DNA of 64,000 nt from MR-S7 sp000400995 (lineage in GTDB: Bacteria; Pseudomonadota; Gammaproteobacteria; Burkholderiales; Burkholderiaceae_C). The number at the start of each line of letters is the position of its first letter. Position 1 is the first letter of the stretch. Location of the stretch: positions 4,464,001 through 4,528,000 of the forward strand of contig NZ_CP152342.1 in assembly GCF_045291395.1 (NCBI RefSeq). The letters run 5' to 3'. The notes beneath the pieces were generated by a model. The model was not told the origin of the DNA, made no database searches, and worked only from the letters and a program-made list of their open reading frames with translations. The translations under genes and the position numbers were made by a program. Below are positions 17,065 to 27,711 of this stretch, piece after piece.

Positions 17065-17097
17065 CTACTCACGAGTAACGAGTCTACGTAAAAGTAG
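17065..17097. promoter_or_regulatory. Operator-like repeats between tetR and the liv operon
   Basis: The gap has the inverted repeat TACTC-AC-GAGTA (17066-17077), a tandem ACGAGTA/ACGAGTC direct repeat (17071-17084) and a second dyad CTAC-GTAAAA-GTAG (17084-17097). Nested TACTC/AGTA half-sites are typical of TetR-family operators. Position relative to both divergent genes fits repression of both. Confidence 0.5.
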
Positions 17098-17135
17098 GCT
17101 CATCTCCGGTGCGAAAAAACCCGTAGAGGAAACCG

Positions 17136-17990
17136 ATGGAGACAACGCTTGCGCGCGGCGCGCCCGCCGCCGCCCCGCCCCTGCTGCAGGTGGACAGTGT
17201 CACGCTGGCCTTCGGCGGCGTGCGGGCGCTGTCGGGCGTGGGCTTCGGCGTGCAGCCGGGCTCCATCACGGCCGTGATCGGGCCCAACGGGGCGGGCAAG
17301 ACCTCGCTCTTCAACACCATCTCGGGCTTCTACCGGCCCACGGGCGGCAGCATCCGGTTCAAGGGCCAGGACATCACGCGCGTGCCCGCGCCGCAGCGCG
17401 CCCGCATGGGCCTGGGCCGCAGCTTCCAGAACATCGCCCTCTTTCGCGGCATGACGGTGCTGGACAACATCAAGCTCGGCCGCCACGCGCACCTCAAGAC
17501 CAACGTGTTCGACGCCCTGCTCTACCTGGGCCGCGCACGCCGCGAGGAGGCCGAGCTGCGCCGCGACATCGAGGAGCGCATCATCGACTTCCTCGAGATC
17601 GACCACATCCGCCACGCGCCCGTCTCGGCCCTGTCCTACGGGCTGCAGAAGCGCGTGGAGATGGCCCGTGCCCTGGCCATGCAGCCCGAGATCCTCATGC
17701 TCGACGAGCCCGTGGCCGGCATGAACCGCGAGGAAACGGAGGACATGGCCCGCTTCATCCTCGACGTGCGTGCCGAATGGGGCGTGACGGTGCTCATGGT
17801 GGAGCACGACATGGGCATGGTCATGGACCTGTCGGACCACGTCGTGGTGCTCAACTTCGGCCAGGTCATCGCCCAGGGCACGCCCGCCGTGGTGCAGGCC
17901 GACCCGGAGGTGAACCGCGCCTACCTCGGCGCGGGCGACGTGGGCGCGCTGCGCCGCAAGCTGCATGCCGGCGCGCGGGAGGCCGCATGA
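17136..17990 (+). CDS. livG: Branched-chain-type ABC transporter ATP-binding protein LivG
   Basis: A 284-residue ABC ATPase. Walker A is GPNGAGKT (near residues 49-56), the signature region is SALSYGLQKRVEMARALA (an atypical LSYG form common in LivG), Walker B is ILMLDEPVAG, and the H-loop is VEHDM. The C-terminus has the LivG/BCA domain ending in NRAYLGAG. It powers import of an amino acid or organic acid by the LivHM permease. It is the first gene of an operon with four-base overlaps, so the transporter subunits are made together. Confidence 0.93.
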   Translation: METTLARGAPAAAPPLLQVDSVTLAFGGVRALSGVGFGVQPGSITAVIGPNGAGKTSLFNTISGFYRPTGGSIRFKGQDITRVPAPQRARMGLGRSFQNIALFRGMTVLDNIKLGRHAHLKTNVFDALLYLGRARREEAELRRDIEERIIDFLEIDHIRHAPVSALSYGLQKRVEMARALAMQPEILMLDEPVAGMNREETEDMARFILDVRAEWGVTVLMVEHDMGMVMDLSDHVVVLNFGQVIAQGTPAVVQADPEVNRAYLGAGDVGALRRKLHAGAREAA

Positions 17991-18868
17991 TGGACTGGGC
18001 CTACCTGTTCGAGATCAGCCTTACCGGCATCGCCAGCGGCGGCCTCTACGCGCTCGCGGCGCTGGCCTTCGTGATGGTCTACAAGGCCACGCGCGTGGTG
18101 AACATCGCCATCGGCGAGATGCTCATGGCCGGCGGCTACCTGTTCTTCACTTTCGCCGCCATGTGGGCCATGCCGCTGTGGCTGGCCATCCCCGCCGCCG
18201 TGCTGGCCTGCGGCCTGCTGGGCGCGGTGATCGAGCGCACCATGATCCGCCCGCTGCTGGGCGAGCCGCCCATCTCCGTCTTCATGGTCACCGTGGGCCT
18301 GGGCTCGGTGCTGGTGGGCCTGGTGGAGATGGTCTGGACGGCCGACCAGCGCCGCCTGCCCGAGTTCATGCCCAGCGACCCGATCATGGTCGGCGACGCC
18401 TTTCTCGCACCCAAGGTGTTCTGGGGCGCGGTGATCGCCGCCGTGTTCATCGCGGCCGTTCTGCTGGTGTTCCGCTTCTGGCGCGGCGGCGTGGCCCTGC
18501 GCGCCACGGCCAGCGACCAGGCCGCCGCCTACTCGGTGGGCATCAACGTGCCGCGCGTGTTCTCGCTGGCATGGGTGGCCTCGGCCATGCTCGCGGCCAT
18601 TTCCGGGATCATCGTGGGCTCCATCGGCGGCATTTCGTCGAGCATGGGCGTGTTCGGCCTCTCGGTGCTGGTCGTCGTCATCGTGGGCGGGCTCGACAGC
18701 GTGCTCGGCGCGCTGCTGGGCGGGCTCATCATCGGCCTGGTGGAGGCGCTCGCGGGCGCGTACCTAGGCGGCGAATACAAGCTGCTGGCCACCTTCGTGG
18801 TGCTGGTCGCCATCCTCATGCTGCGGCCCTACGGCCTGTTCGGCACCCATGAGATCGAGAGACTCTGA
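17987..18868 (+). CDS. livH: Branched-chain-type ABC transporter permease LivH
   Basis: A 293-residue inner-membrane permease with about eight hydrophobic segments. LTGIASGGLYALAALAFVMVYKATRVVNIAIGEMLM is the usual LivH start, and the cytoplasmic coupling segment is GVALRATASDQAAAYSVGINV. It pairs with LivM to form the channel. Two ATG codons occur in tandem at 17987 and 17990, overlapping the livG stop. Confidence 0.92.
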   Translation: MMDWAYLFEISLTGIASGGLYALAALAFVMVYKATRVVNIAIGEMLMAGGYLFFTFAAMWAMPLWLAIPAAVLACGLLGAVIERTMIRPLLGEPPISVFMVTVGLGSVLVGLVEMVWTADQRRLPEFMPSDPIMVGDAFLAPKVFWGAVIAAVFIAAVLLVFRFWRGGVALRATASDQAAAYSVGINVPRVFSLAWVASAMLAAISGIIVGSIGGISSSMGVFGLSVLVVVIVGGLDSVLGALLGGLIIGLVEALAGAYLGGEYKLLATFVVLVAILMLRPYGLFGTHEIERL

Positions 18869-19905
18869 TGCGCATCGGAACCCTCAAGGAAAGCTACGTC
18901 GCCGACGCCGCGCTGTTCGATTCACGCACGCAGAAGGCGTGGCTCGCCATCGCCGCCGCGCTGCTCTCGCTGTTCCCCTTCGTCGCCAGCGACTACTGGC
19001 TCTACATGGCCTGCCTGGTGGCCATCAACATCGCCAGCGCCACGGGCCTCAACATCCTCACGGGCTATACGGGCCTGGTGAGCCTGGGTCAGGCCGCGTT
19101 CATGGGACTGGGCGCTTACACGGTGGCCATCCTGCAGGCGCGCTGGGGCACGCCCTTCCTGCTGAACCTGGCCGCGGGCGGCGTGGTGGCCATGGTGGGC
19201 GGCATCGTCGTGGGCATTCCCTCGCTGCGCGTGAAGGGGCTATACCTGGCGATCGCAACCATCGCCGCGTCGTTCATCGCGCACTTCCTGTTCGCCAACC
19301 TGCAGATCACGGGCGGCACGGCGGGCATCTCCATGCAGCCCGCACGCCTGCTGGGCACCGACCTGGACACGTCGTTCCGCCTCTACTGGCTGATCGTGCC
19401 GGTCACGGTGCTCCTGCTGCTGGGCGCGGCCAACCTGTTTCGCACGCGCATCGGGCGCGCCTTCATCGCCATCCGCGACCGCGACATTTCGGCCGAGGTG
19501 CTGGGCATTCCGCTGCTGCGCTACAAGCTGCTGAGCTTCGGCCTGTCGTCGTTCTACGCGGGTGTGGCCGGGGGCCTGTGGGCGTATTTCTTCCGCGTGG
19601 TCACGCCCGAGAGCTTCCCGCTGTCCATGTCGATCTTCTTCCTGGCGGCCATCATCGTCGGCGGCATGGGCTCCATCCTGGGCGGCATCCTCGGCGCTGC
19701 CTTCATGACCATGGTGCCCGAGCTGCTCAAGTTCGCCGTGGACCTGCTGCCCGGCGGGGCAGGGCTGGCCGTGTTCCTCTCGCCCGTGCGCCTGGTGGTG
19801 TTCGGCGCGCTGATCATCGGTTTTCTGGTCTTCGAGCCGCTGGGGCTCGCAGAAATATGGCGCCGCGTGCGCCGGTTCTTCCACCTGTGGCCCTTCCGCA
19901 ACTAG
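18868..19905 (+). CDS. livM: Branched-chain-type ABC transporter permease LivM
   Basis: A 345-residue permease with about nine membrane segments. It contains the LivM motif ASATGLNILTGYTGLVSLGQAAFMGLGAY and the coupling-loop segment GRAFIAIRDRDISAEVLGIPLLRYKL. The start codon overlaps the livH stop by one base. It forms the heteromeric translocation channel with LivH. Confidence 0.92.
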   Translation: MRIGTLKESYVADAALFDSRTQKAWLAIAAALLSLFPFVASDYWLYMACLVAINIASATGLNILTGYTGLVSLGQAAFMGLGAYTVAILQARWGTPFLLNLAAGGVVAMVGGIVVGIPSLRVKGLYLAIATIAASFIAHFLFANLQITGGTAGISMQPARLLGTDLDTSFRLYWLIVPVTVLLLLGAANLFRTRIGRAFIAIRDRDISAEVLGIPLLRYKLLSFGLSSFYAGVAGGLWAYFFRVVTPESFPLSMSIFFLAAIIVGGMGSILGGILGAAFMTMVPELLKFAVDLLPGGAGLAVFLSPVRLVVFGALIIGFLVFEPLGLAEIWRRVRRFFHLWPFRN

Positions 19906-19928
19906 ACCCATCGACCAAGGAGACAGAC

Positions 19929-21101
19929 ATGCAACGCATTTCCCAGAAACGCCGCCGCCTCATGCTGGGCGCGGCCGCCGCCACGCTCGCGCACCCGCTC
20001 TCGGTGCTGGCGCAAGGCACGGAGGACATCGTCATCGGCGGCTCCATTCCCATGACGGGCGTGTTCGCCTTCGCGGGCGTGGGCATCAACGCCGGCATCC
20101 AGGACTACGTGAAGATCGTCAACGACGCGGGCGGCATCAAGGGCCGCAAGGTGAAGTACGTGCCCGAGGACACGGGCTACAAGGTCGACGTGTCGGTGGC
20201 CGCGTTCAAGAAGATCACCAGCCAGAACAAGGTCAACCTCTACTACGGCGACTCCACGGGCTTCTCCAAGACCATCAACCCCGAGCTGGAGCGCAACGGC
20301 AACATCCTCATGGCCGGCGCCTCGTTCGCCAGCGAACTGAACGACCCCAAGAAGTACCCCCACCAGTTCCTCGTGGGCCCGGACTACACGGAGATGTTCA
20401 GCATCCTGCTCAAGCACATCGCCAAGGAAAAGCCGGGTGCCAAGGTGGCCTTCGTCTATTCGGACTCCGAATTCGGCCGCGACCCCATCGAGCGCAGCGA
20501 GGCCGAGGCCAAGAAGCTGGGCCTGTCCGTGCCCATCAAGATCATGACCCCCGCGGGCAGCGTGGACGTGTCCACCGAGGTCATCAAGCTGCGCCGCGCC
20601 GCGCCCGACTACACCATCTTCCACGGCTACATCCTCGCGCCCATCCCCGAGTTCATCAACCAGGGCAAGCAGCAGGGCATGAAGTCGAAGTGGATGGGCA
20701 CGTTCTGGACCATGGACAGTTCCACCGTCATGAAGATGGGCGAGGCCGGCGACGGCTTCATGGGCGTGATGCCCTACCGCTACTACTACGACACCGAGAA
20801 GGCGCCCATGCTGGAGAAGATCCGCGCCATGCGCCCGGAATACCAGAGCACGGCCTACACGCAGGGCTTCCTCGCGGCCATGCTGTTCCTCGAGGCGGCC
20901 AAGCGCTGCCTCGACGCGGGCAAGCCGCTCACGGGCACCCACCTGAAAGCCGCGCTCAACTCCATCAAGGACTTCGACACCGGCGGCCTCATCGGCGTGC
21001 CGCTCACCATCACGGGCAATTCCCTGCCCGTGGGCCGCGTCTACAAGGCCGACATGAAGGCGCAGAAGATGGTGCCCGTCTCTGACTGGATCAAGCTCTA
21101 A
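19929..21101 (+). CDS. Periplasmic ABC transporter substrate-binding protein (Liv type)
   Basis: A 390-residue type I binding protein. The N-terminus carries an export signal with RRR followed by a hydrophobic run and LSVLAQG, a twin-arginine-like or Sec signal. The mature protein starts with the typical IVIGGSIPMTGVFAFAGVGINAGIQDYVKIVNDAGGIKGRKVKYV. It captures the substrate in the periplasm for LivHMGF. With the acyl-CoA ligase and beta-oxidation genes downstream, the ligand is more likely an aromatic or aliphatic carboxylate than leucine. AAGGAGACAGAC precedes the ATG. Confidence 0.92.
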   Translation: MQRISQKRRRLMLGAAAATLAHPLSVLAQGTEDIVIGGSIPMTGVFAFAGVGINAGIQDYVKIVNDAGGIKGRKVKYVPEDTGYKVDVSVAAFKKITSQNKVNLYYGDSTGFSKTINPELERNGNILMAGASFASELNDPKKYPHQFLVGPDYTEMFSILLKHIAKEKPGAKVAFVYSDSEFGRDPIERSEAEAKKLGLSVPIKIMTPAGSVDVSTEVIKLRRAAPDYTIFHGYILAPIPEFINQGKQQGMKSKWMGTFWTMDSSTVMKMGEAGDGFMGVMPYRYYYDTEKAPMLEKIRAMRPEYQSTAYTQGFLAAMLFLEAAKRCLDAGKPLTGTHLKAALNSIKDFDTGGLIGVPLTITGNSLPVGRVYKADMKAQKMVPVSDWIKL

Positions 21102-21107
21102 GACGGC

Positions 21108-21925
<818 letters not shown>

Positions 21926-21929
<4 letters not shown>

Positions 21930-23737
21930 CCCTCCCCGACCTCACCCTGCCGCAGATGCTGCGCGAACGCGCGCGCACCGACGCGCAGCGCGTCGCCATC
22001 CGGCAAAAGGACTTCGGCATCTGGAAGCCCTTCACCTGGGCGCAGTACTACGAACGCGCGGCGCACTTCGGCCAGGGCCTGCTGCAGCTCGGTCTGGGTG
22101 CGGGCGGCCACGTGGGCGTGATCGCCGAGAACCGCATCGAATGGGTGCTGGCGCAGATGGGCGCGGGCCTGGTCGGCGCCATCGCCGTCGGCGTGTACCC
22201 CACCAGCCCCACCGCGGAAGTGGCCTACGTGGTGGGCCACGCCGACATCGAGGTCATGGTCTGCGAGGACCAGGAGCAGACCGACAAGGTGCTGGAGGCG
22301 CTGGAGCAACTGCCGCGCCTGAAGAAGATCATCGTCATGGAAACCAAGGGCCTGCGCAGCTTCGCGCCCGAGGTGCGCCAGCTCATCGCCACCTTCGCCG
22401 AGGTGGAGCAGCTCGGCGCGCGGGCCGGCCAGGGCGCGGCGATCGACGAGGCTCTCGCGCGCCAGCGGCTGGACGACATCGGCCTGATGATCTACACCTC
22501 CGGCTCCACCGGCAAGCCCAAGGGCGCCATGATCTCCTGGCGCAACATGCGCGGCGTGGTGCCCGGCATTGTGGAGCGGCTGCGGCTGGACGCGGCGACC
22601 ACCCACCTGTCGTACCTGCCGCTGTGCCACGTGGCCGAGCAGATGCTCACTACCTTCTGCCCGGTCTACCTGGGCTCGCAGGTGAACTTCGGCGAATCCA
22701 TCCGCACCGTGCAGGAAGACCTGCGCGAAGTGGCGCCTAGCATGTTCCTGGGCGTGCCGCGCATCTGGGAGAAGCTGCACTCGGCCATCACCATCAAGAT
22801 GCAGGAAACCGGCCCGCTGCGCCGCGCGCTGTACGCGCGCGCCCTGGCCGCCTGCGCGCCGCTGGCGGAAAAGCCCCGCGGCCAATGGTCCCTGGCCGAG
22901 CGCCTGCACTATGGGCTGAGCTACTGGACCGTGCTGCGCGCGCTGCAGAACTTCATCGGCCTGCGCGAGGCTCGGGTCGCACTCACCGGCGCGGCGCCCA
23001 TACCGCCCGACGTGGTGCGGTTCTTCCGCACGCTGGGCGTGCCGCTGATCGAGGTCTACGGCCTGACCGAATCCACCGGCATGGTGACCGGCCACGTGCT
23101 GGACGACGTGGCCGTAGGCACCGTGGGCACGGTAACCAAGGGCGTGCAGTACCGCATCGCCACAACCGGGGAAGACATGGGCGAGCTGCAGATCCGTGGC
23201 GACATGGTCTTCTGCGGCTACTACAAGAATCCCGAGGCCACCGCCCAGACCATCGTGGACGGCTGGCTGCACACCGGCGACGTGGTGCGCGAGGAGCGCG
23301 GCCAGATCCGCATCGTGGACCGGCTCAAGGACATCATGATCACCGCCGGCGGCAAGAACCTCACGCCCTCGGAGATCGAGAACACGATGAAGGCCAGCCC
23401 CTACATCAAGGAATGCATCATCGTCGCCGAGGGCCGCAAGTTCGTCGGCGCGCTGGTGCAGATCGACTACGAGACCGTGGCCAAGTGGGCCGAGGCACGG
23501 CGCCTGCCGTTCACGCATTTCCGCTCGCTCGTCGAGACGCCGCAGGTGCGCGAGCTCATCGACCTGGAAATCAGCCAGGGCAACGCGCGGCTGGCCCAGG
23601 TCTCCCAGATCCGCCGCTTCCACCTGCTCGCCAAGGAGCTGGACCACGACGACGGCGAGGTCACCGCCACCATGAAGGTGCGCCGCGCCAGCATCTACAA
23701 GACCTACGCCGCCGAGATCGAAGCGCTGTATTCATAG
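21926..23737 (+). CDS. Long-chain-type acyl-CoA synthetase (AMP-forming)
   Basis: A 603-residue ANL-superfamily ligase. The ATP/AMP motif is IYTSGSTGKPKGAM near residues 189-202, the adenine-binding motif is EVYGLTESTG, and the hinge is GWLHTGDVVREERGQIRIVDRLKD. It is of the large FadD15/long-chain type. It activates the acid brought in by the upstream transporter to its CoA thioester. Four-base overlap with livF couples transport to activation. Confidence 0.92.
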
Positions 23738-23744
23738 CCCAATT

Positions 23745-23790
23745 GGCCTCCAGCGCTTGATGTACAAGCGCGAGCAGCTCTTTTTAGATA
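23745..23790 (+). repeat. dispersed hairpin repeat, copy 5
   Basis: GGCCTCCAGCGCTTG, ATGTA, CAAGCGCGAGCAGCT, then TTTTTAGATA. It stands between the acyl-CoA ligase and enoyl-CoA hydratase genes. The run of T after the stem gives this copy a terminator-like end. Confidence 0.85.
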
Positions 23791-23838
23791 GCACACCATG
23801 ACCGACGCATCCCCCTCCTCCTCACCCGCCAGGGCGCG

Positions 23839-24579
23839 GTGGCCACGCTGCAGTTCAACCGCCCCGAGGCCATGAACGCGCTGGATCTGCCCACCGCGCA
23901 GGCGCTGCTGGCCGCCGTGAAAGCCATCGCGCAGGACGCCGGCGTGCGCGCCGTGCTGCTCAAGGGCGCCGGCCGCGCCTTCGTGGCCGGCGGCGACCTG
24001 GCCACCCTGCGCGCCGATCCGGCCCAGGGCGCCAGGGATCTGCTGGCGCCGCTCAACGAAACCCTTACGCTGCTGCAGGGACTGGACGCGCCCGTCATCG
24101 CCCAGGTGCACGGCGCTGCGGCCGGCGCGGGCCTGTCGCTCATGCTGATGTGCGACTTCGTGCTCGCGGCCGAGGGCACCCAATTCAACCTCGCCTACAT
24201 CAACCTGGGCACGAGCTGCGACGTGGGTGCCTCCTGGGCGCTGCCGCGCCTCGTGGGCCTGCGCCACGCGCTGGAGATCGCTCTGCTGGGCGACACTTTC
24301 ACCACCGCCGACGCACTGCGCCTGGGCCTGGTCAACCGCGTGCTGCCCGCCGCCGAGCTGGAAGCGGCCGCGCAGGCCCTGGCCCAACGCCTAGCCGCCG
24401 GTCCCACGGTGGCATACGGCCACATGCGCCGCCTGATGCGCGCCGGTTTCGACCGCGACCTGCCCACGCAGCTCGCGGCCGAGGCCGCCTCGTTCGATGC
24501 CTGCGCCCACACGGCCGACCTGCGCGAAGGCATCGAGGCCTTCTTCGCCAAGCGCAAGCCGGAATTCAAAGGCCAGTAA
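23839..24579 (+). CDS. Enoyl-CoA hydratase/isomerase (N-terminus frameshifted)
   Basis: A crotonase with the oxyanion-hole motifs GAGRAFVAGGDL and GAAAGAGLSLMLMCD. The family N-terminus should read about MTDASPLLLTRQGAVATLQF. The natural ATG at 23798 opens in a different frame, and one extra C in the CCCCC run at 23811-23815 would join it to the rest. As given, translation could begin only at the GTG at 23839, losing the first beta-strand. I suspect a sequencing indel rather than a true mutation. It would hydrate the enoyl-CoA made from the acid activated upstream. Confidence 0.8.
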   Translation: MATLQFNRPEAMNALDLPTAQALLAAVKAIAQDAGVRAVLLKGAGRAFVAGGDLATLRADPAQGARDLLAPLNETLTLLQGLDAPVIAQVHGAAAGAGLSLMLMCDFVLAAEGTQFNLAYINLGTSCDVGASWALPRLVGLRHALEIALLGDTFTTADALRLGLVNRVLPAAELEAAAQALAQRLAAGPTVAYGHMRRLMRAGFDRDLPTQLAAEAASFDACAHTADLREGIEAFFAKRKPEFKGQ

Positions 24580-24590
24580 AGGAAACCTTC

Positions 24591-25778
24591 ATGACCCACC
24601 GCGAAGTCTTCGTCGCCAGCACCGCCCGCACCGCCATCGGCACCTTCGGCGGCAGCTTGAAGGACGTGCCCAACAGCCGGCTCGCCACCATCGCCGTCCA
24701 GGCCGCCATCCAGCGCGCCGGCATCGCGCCCGACGCCGTGGGCCACGTCGTCATGGGCAACGTGATCCCCACCGACACCAAGGACGCCTACCTCGCCCGC
24801 GTGGCCGCCATCGACGCCGGCTGCCCCATCGAGACGCCCGCGTTCAACGTCAACCGCCTGTGCGGCTCGGGCCTGCAGGCCATCGTCAGCGCCGCGCAGG
24901 CCATCGGCTACGGCGACTGCGACGTGGCCGTGGCCGGCGGCTCCGAGTCCATGAGCCGCGGCCCGTACTTCGACCAGGGCGCGCGCTGGGGCCAGCGCAT
25001 GGGCGACAGCAGGAGCATCGACTACATGCTCGGCATCCTGCACGACCCGTGGCAGAAGATGCACATGGGCATCACCGCCGAGAACGTGGCCGAGCGTTAC
25101 CGTATTTCGCGTGAAATGCAGGACCAGCTCGCGCTGGAAAGCCAGCGCCGCGCCGCCGCCGCCATCGCGGCGGGCTGCTTCAAGGAACAGATCGTCCCCG
25201 TCGAGATCGCCACCCGCAAGGGCACGGCCCTGTTCCAGGAAGACGAGCATGTGCGCGCCGCCATCACGCTGGAAGTGCTGGCCGGCATGAAGCCCGCGTT
25301 CAGGAAGGACGGCGGCACGGTGACCGCCGGCAACGCCTCGGGCATCAACGACGGCGCAGCCGCCGTGGTGCTCGCCGCGGGCGACCGCATGGCCGCCCTG
25401 GGCCTGAAGCCCCTGGCGCGCCTCGTGGGCTACGCGCACGCGGGCGTGGAGCCCGCCTACATGGGCATCGGCCCCGTGCCCGCCACGCGCAAGGTGCTGG
25501 CACGCACGGGCCTCACGGTGCAAGACATGGATGTGATCGAGGCCAACGAGGCCTTCGCCGCCCAGGCCTGCGCCGTCATCCAGGAGCTGGGCCTGGACCC
25601 CGCCAAGGTCAACCCCCACGGCTCGGGCATCTCCCTAGGCCACCCGGTGGGCGCCACCGGCGCCATCATCACCACCAAGGCCATCGCCGAGCTGCACCGC
25701 ACGGGCGGGCGCTACGCGCTGGTGACCATGTGCATCGGCGGCGGCCAGGGCATCGCGGCCATCTTCGAACGGGTGTGA
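24591..25778 (+). CDS. Acetyl-CoA C-acyltransferase (3-ketothiolase)
   Basis: A 395-residue thiolase. The nucleophilic cysteine lies in NVNRLCGSGLQA near residue 91, the histidine motif is NPHGSGISLGHPVGATG, and the C-terminal cysteine motif is CIGGGQG. Length and all catalytic residues are normal, as in BktB/PhaA-type enzymes. It cleaves or forms 3-ketoacyl-CoA and ends the beta-oxidation set that follows the transporter and ligase. AAAGGAAACCTTC precedes the ATG. Confidence 0.93.
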   Translation: MTHREVFVASTARTAIGTFGGSLKDVPNSRLATIAVQAAIQRAGIAPDAVGHVVMGNVIPTDTKDAYLARVAAIDAGCPIETPAFNVNRLCGSGLQAIVSAAQAIGYGDCDVAVAGGSESMSRGPYFDQGARWGQRMGDSRSIDYMLGILHDPWQKMHMGITAENVAERYRISREMQDQLALESQRRAAAAIAAGCFKEQIVPVEIATRKGTALFQEDEHVRAAITLEVLAGMKPAFRKDGGTVTAGNASGINDGAAAVVLAAGDRMAALGLKPLARLVGYAHAGVEPAYMGIGPVPATRKVLARTGLTVQDMDVIEANEAFAAQACAVIQELGLDPAKVNPHGSGISLGHPVGATGAIITTKAIAELHRTGGRYALVTMCIGGGQGIAAIFERV

Positions 25779-25788
25779 CTATAAGAGA

Positions 25789-25823
25789 ATGTACGTTTCC
25801 GGCAACACGTCTACAACGTACAT
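25789..25823 (+). promoter_or_regulatory. 9-bp inverted repeat holding two alternative start codons
   Basis: ATGTACGTT (25789-25797) and AACGTACAT (25815-25823) form a perfect inverted repeat with a 17-base loop. The left arm contains the first possible ATG of the next gene, and the last two bases of the right arm begin the second possible ATG (25822). It could be a protein operator or an RNA hairpin over the start region. Confidence 0.45.
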
Positions 25824-27696
25824 GAACTTCCTTCTTCGTTCAGCCACAGCACTGCTGTACGCCCTGTTTTTTGCCAGTGCAGCGGTCGCCAAGCCGCAGG
25901 TAGCCACCCTTATCGTCATGCCCCAGGATCTGCGCCAGAACCCGCAGATCATCGGCGACCTGCAACGCGTTGGCATCAACCACGCAACCGTGTACCTGAA
26001 CTGGTCCGACGTCGAAGCCCAGCCGGGCAGCTTCGACTTCTCGGCCTACAACCCGTACTTTGACCAGCTCACCCAGGGCGGGCTGTCGCTGGTGGTCGTG
26101 CTCGACATGGGAGGCCGCACGTACTTTGACGCCAACGGCAAGATGCACCCCGACCGCACTACCGTGCCCACCTGGCTGTACAAGCAGTTTCCCGACGGGA
26201 TCATGAAAAACTTCTCCGGCCAGATCACGCCGCAGCCTGATTTCGCGAATCCCACGGTGCGCGAGCTCTCAGCCAAGTTCGTGCGCCATGCCGTGGCACA
26301 CATGCAGCAGCGCTACCCTGGCAAGGTCCTGGGTTACTCGATCGGACTGCAGGAGGAGCACGAAATCAAGTACGGCCAAACCGGCTACCAGTGGCGCGAC
26401 TACGCCGACGCTGCACAGGCCGCCTTCCGCGCCCAGAATGGCGCGCCGCTGCCCGTCATCAACTACACCAGCGACATCGCCCTGGGTCTGCCACGCACGG
26501 AGCCACTGCTGCACGCGCACAAGCAATTCCGTGAAGCGCGCCTGAAGGAGGCCACCTGCTTCTATGCCAACACCATCCGCAGCCAGGGCGGCCGCGCCAT
26601 GAGCTATTTCGGTGAACTCTTTACCGCGCACGACGCCATTTACGCCACCAGCATAGCCGAGCAACTGGCCGACTGTCTGGACGTCGCCGTCATCGACTAC
26701 AACTTCTACGACGGATGGGCCCTGTCTGGCGACGCGCGCGTTCTGCCCATGCTCGCCAACTACATGGCGTCAGTCGGCTACAAGCAAATCATGGTGGGAG
26801 CTTATGCCGAGCAGTGGGAGCGGGTGAAGAAGTCCGCCGAACTGTTGCCCGTCATCAACCGCACCTTGTCCACCGCACTGGCACTGCCGAATGTGATCGG
26901 CTACGAAGTGGGGGGCTTGCAACGCCAGCTCGACCCGCACCTGGCCGGCACCATCGACCTGAAAAAGCTGCAAACGCTGAACGTGCGGCCCACCCCGGCC
27001 ACGTCGGACACAAAGGCGACGCTCACCATCGGCATTCTTGCCTCCACCACCAACTACTATGTATGGCACGGTGACCGCAGTGGCGGCGTCAATGTCCACC
27101 GCGAGGCGCTGCTCGCCGCCTACGACCTGCTGAGCACTCAGCCGGGCTTCAAAGTCCACGTCATCGGAGAGAAAAACCTGCGCGGAGACGATCCGCTGCT
27201 GCAAACCCTGGACGCCATCGTGGTACCGCACCAGGCCGCGCTGCCCGCATCCGTGAAGCAGCAGCTCGCAGCCTTCTGGAAACAAGGCGGCACGCTGATC
27301 CAGGACATGCGCCTGGGCGAATTCGACGAAAACGGCAAACCCGTTTTCGACTGGATGCACGAGCTTTTCGGCATCGAAGCCCTACACTGGAAGCCGCGCG
27401 GCGGCATATTCATGACGGGCAATGGTGAAATCCTGCGCTTGAAGTCCTCGCGCAAGCTGTACACGGGCTACGCGGCCATGACACCGCGCCCCGGCTACCG
27501 CCTATTGGCCACCGACATCGTCAACAAACGCCAGGGCATCATGGTGCGCGGCGAACGCACGCTGGCATTCGGTTTTACGCCCCAGCTGGTAGATGACACG
27601 CAGGATCTTTGGAAGAAGATTTTTGTGCGTGAGATCACTAATGCCATACCTTGCAATACAAGAGCTGTTTGTAAAACACCGGCACATCGCCGTTAG
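25789..27696 (+). CDS. Secreted beta-galactosidase-like glycoside hydrolase (GH42-like)
   Basis: About 624-635 residues depending on start (ATG 25789 or 25822). From 25822 it has a signal peptide (MNFLLRSATALLYALFFASAAVA). The barrel part shows VYLNWSDVEAQPGSFDF and GLSLVVVLDMGG, as in GH42/GH35 enzymes, with candidate acidic residues in QEEHE and YFGELF. The C-terminal half resembles the trimerisation domain of GH42 (VVPHQAALPASVKQQLAAFWKQGGTLIQD). It probably acts on a polysaccharide in the periplasm or outside the cell. Codon use is less GC-rich than its neighbours. The family call is tentative. Confidence 0.6.
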   Translation: MYVSGNTSTTYMNFLLRSATALLYALFFASAAVAKPQVATLIVMPQDLRQNPQIIGDLQRVGINHATVYLNWSDVEAQPGSFDFSAYNPYFDQLTQGGLSLVVVLDMGGRTYFDANGKMHPDRTTVPTWLYKQFPDGIMKNFSGQITPQPDFANPTVRELSAKFVRHAVAHMQQRYPGKVLGYSIGLQEEHEIKYGQTGYQWRDYADAAQAAFRAQNGAPLPVINYTSDIALGLPRTEPLLHAHKQFREARLKEATCFYANTIRSQGGRAMSYFGELFTAHDAIYATSIAEQLADCLDVAVIDYNFYDGWALSGDARVLPMLANYMASVGYKQIMVGAYAEQWERVKKSAELLPVINRTLSTALALPNVIGYEVGGLQRQLDPHLAGTIDLKKLQTLNVRPTPATSDTKATLTIGILASTTNYYVWHGDRSGGVNVHREALLAAYDLLSTQPGFKVHVIGEKNLRGDDPLLQTLDAIVVPHQAALPASVKQQLAAFWKQGGTLIQDMRLGEFDENGKPVFDWMHELFGIEALHWKPRGGIFMTGNGEILRLKSSRKLYTGYAAMTPRPGYRLLATDIVNKRQGIMVRGERTLAFGFTPQLVDDTQDLWKKIFVREITNAIPCNTRAVCKTPAHRR

Positions 27697-27711
27697 AAAA
27701 GCATGCGAGAT

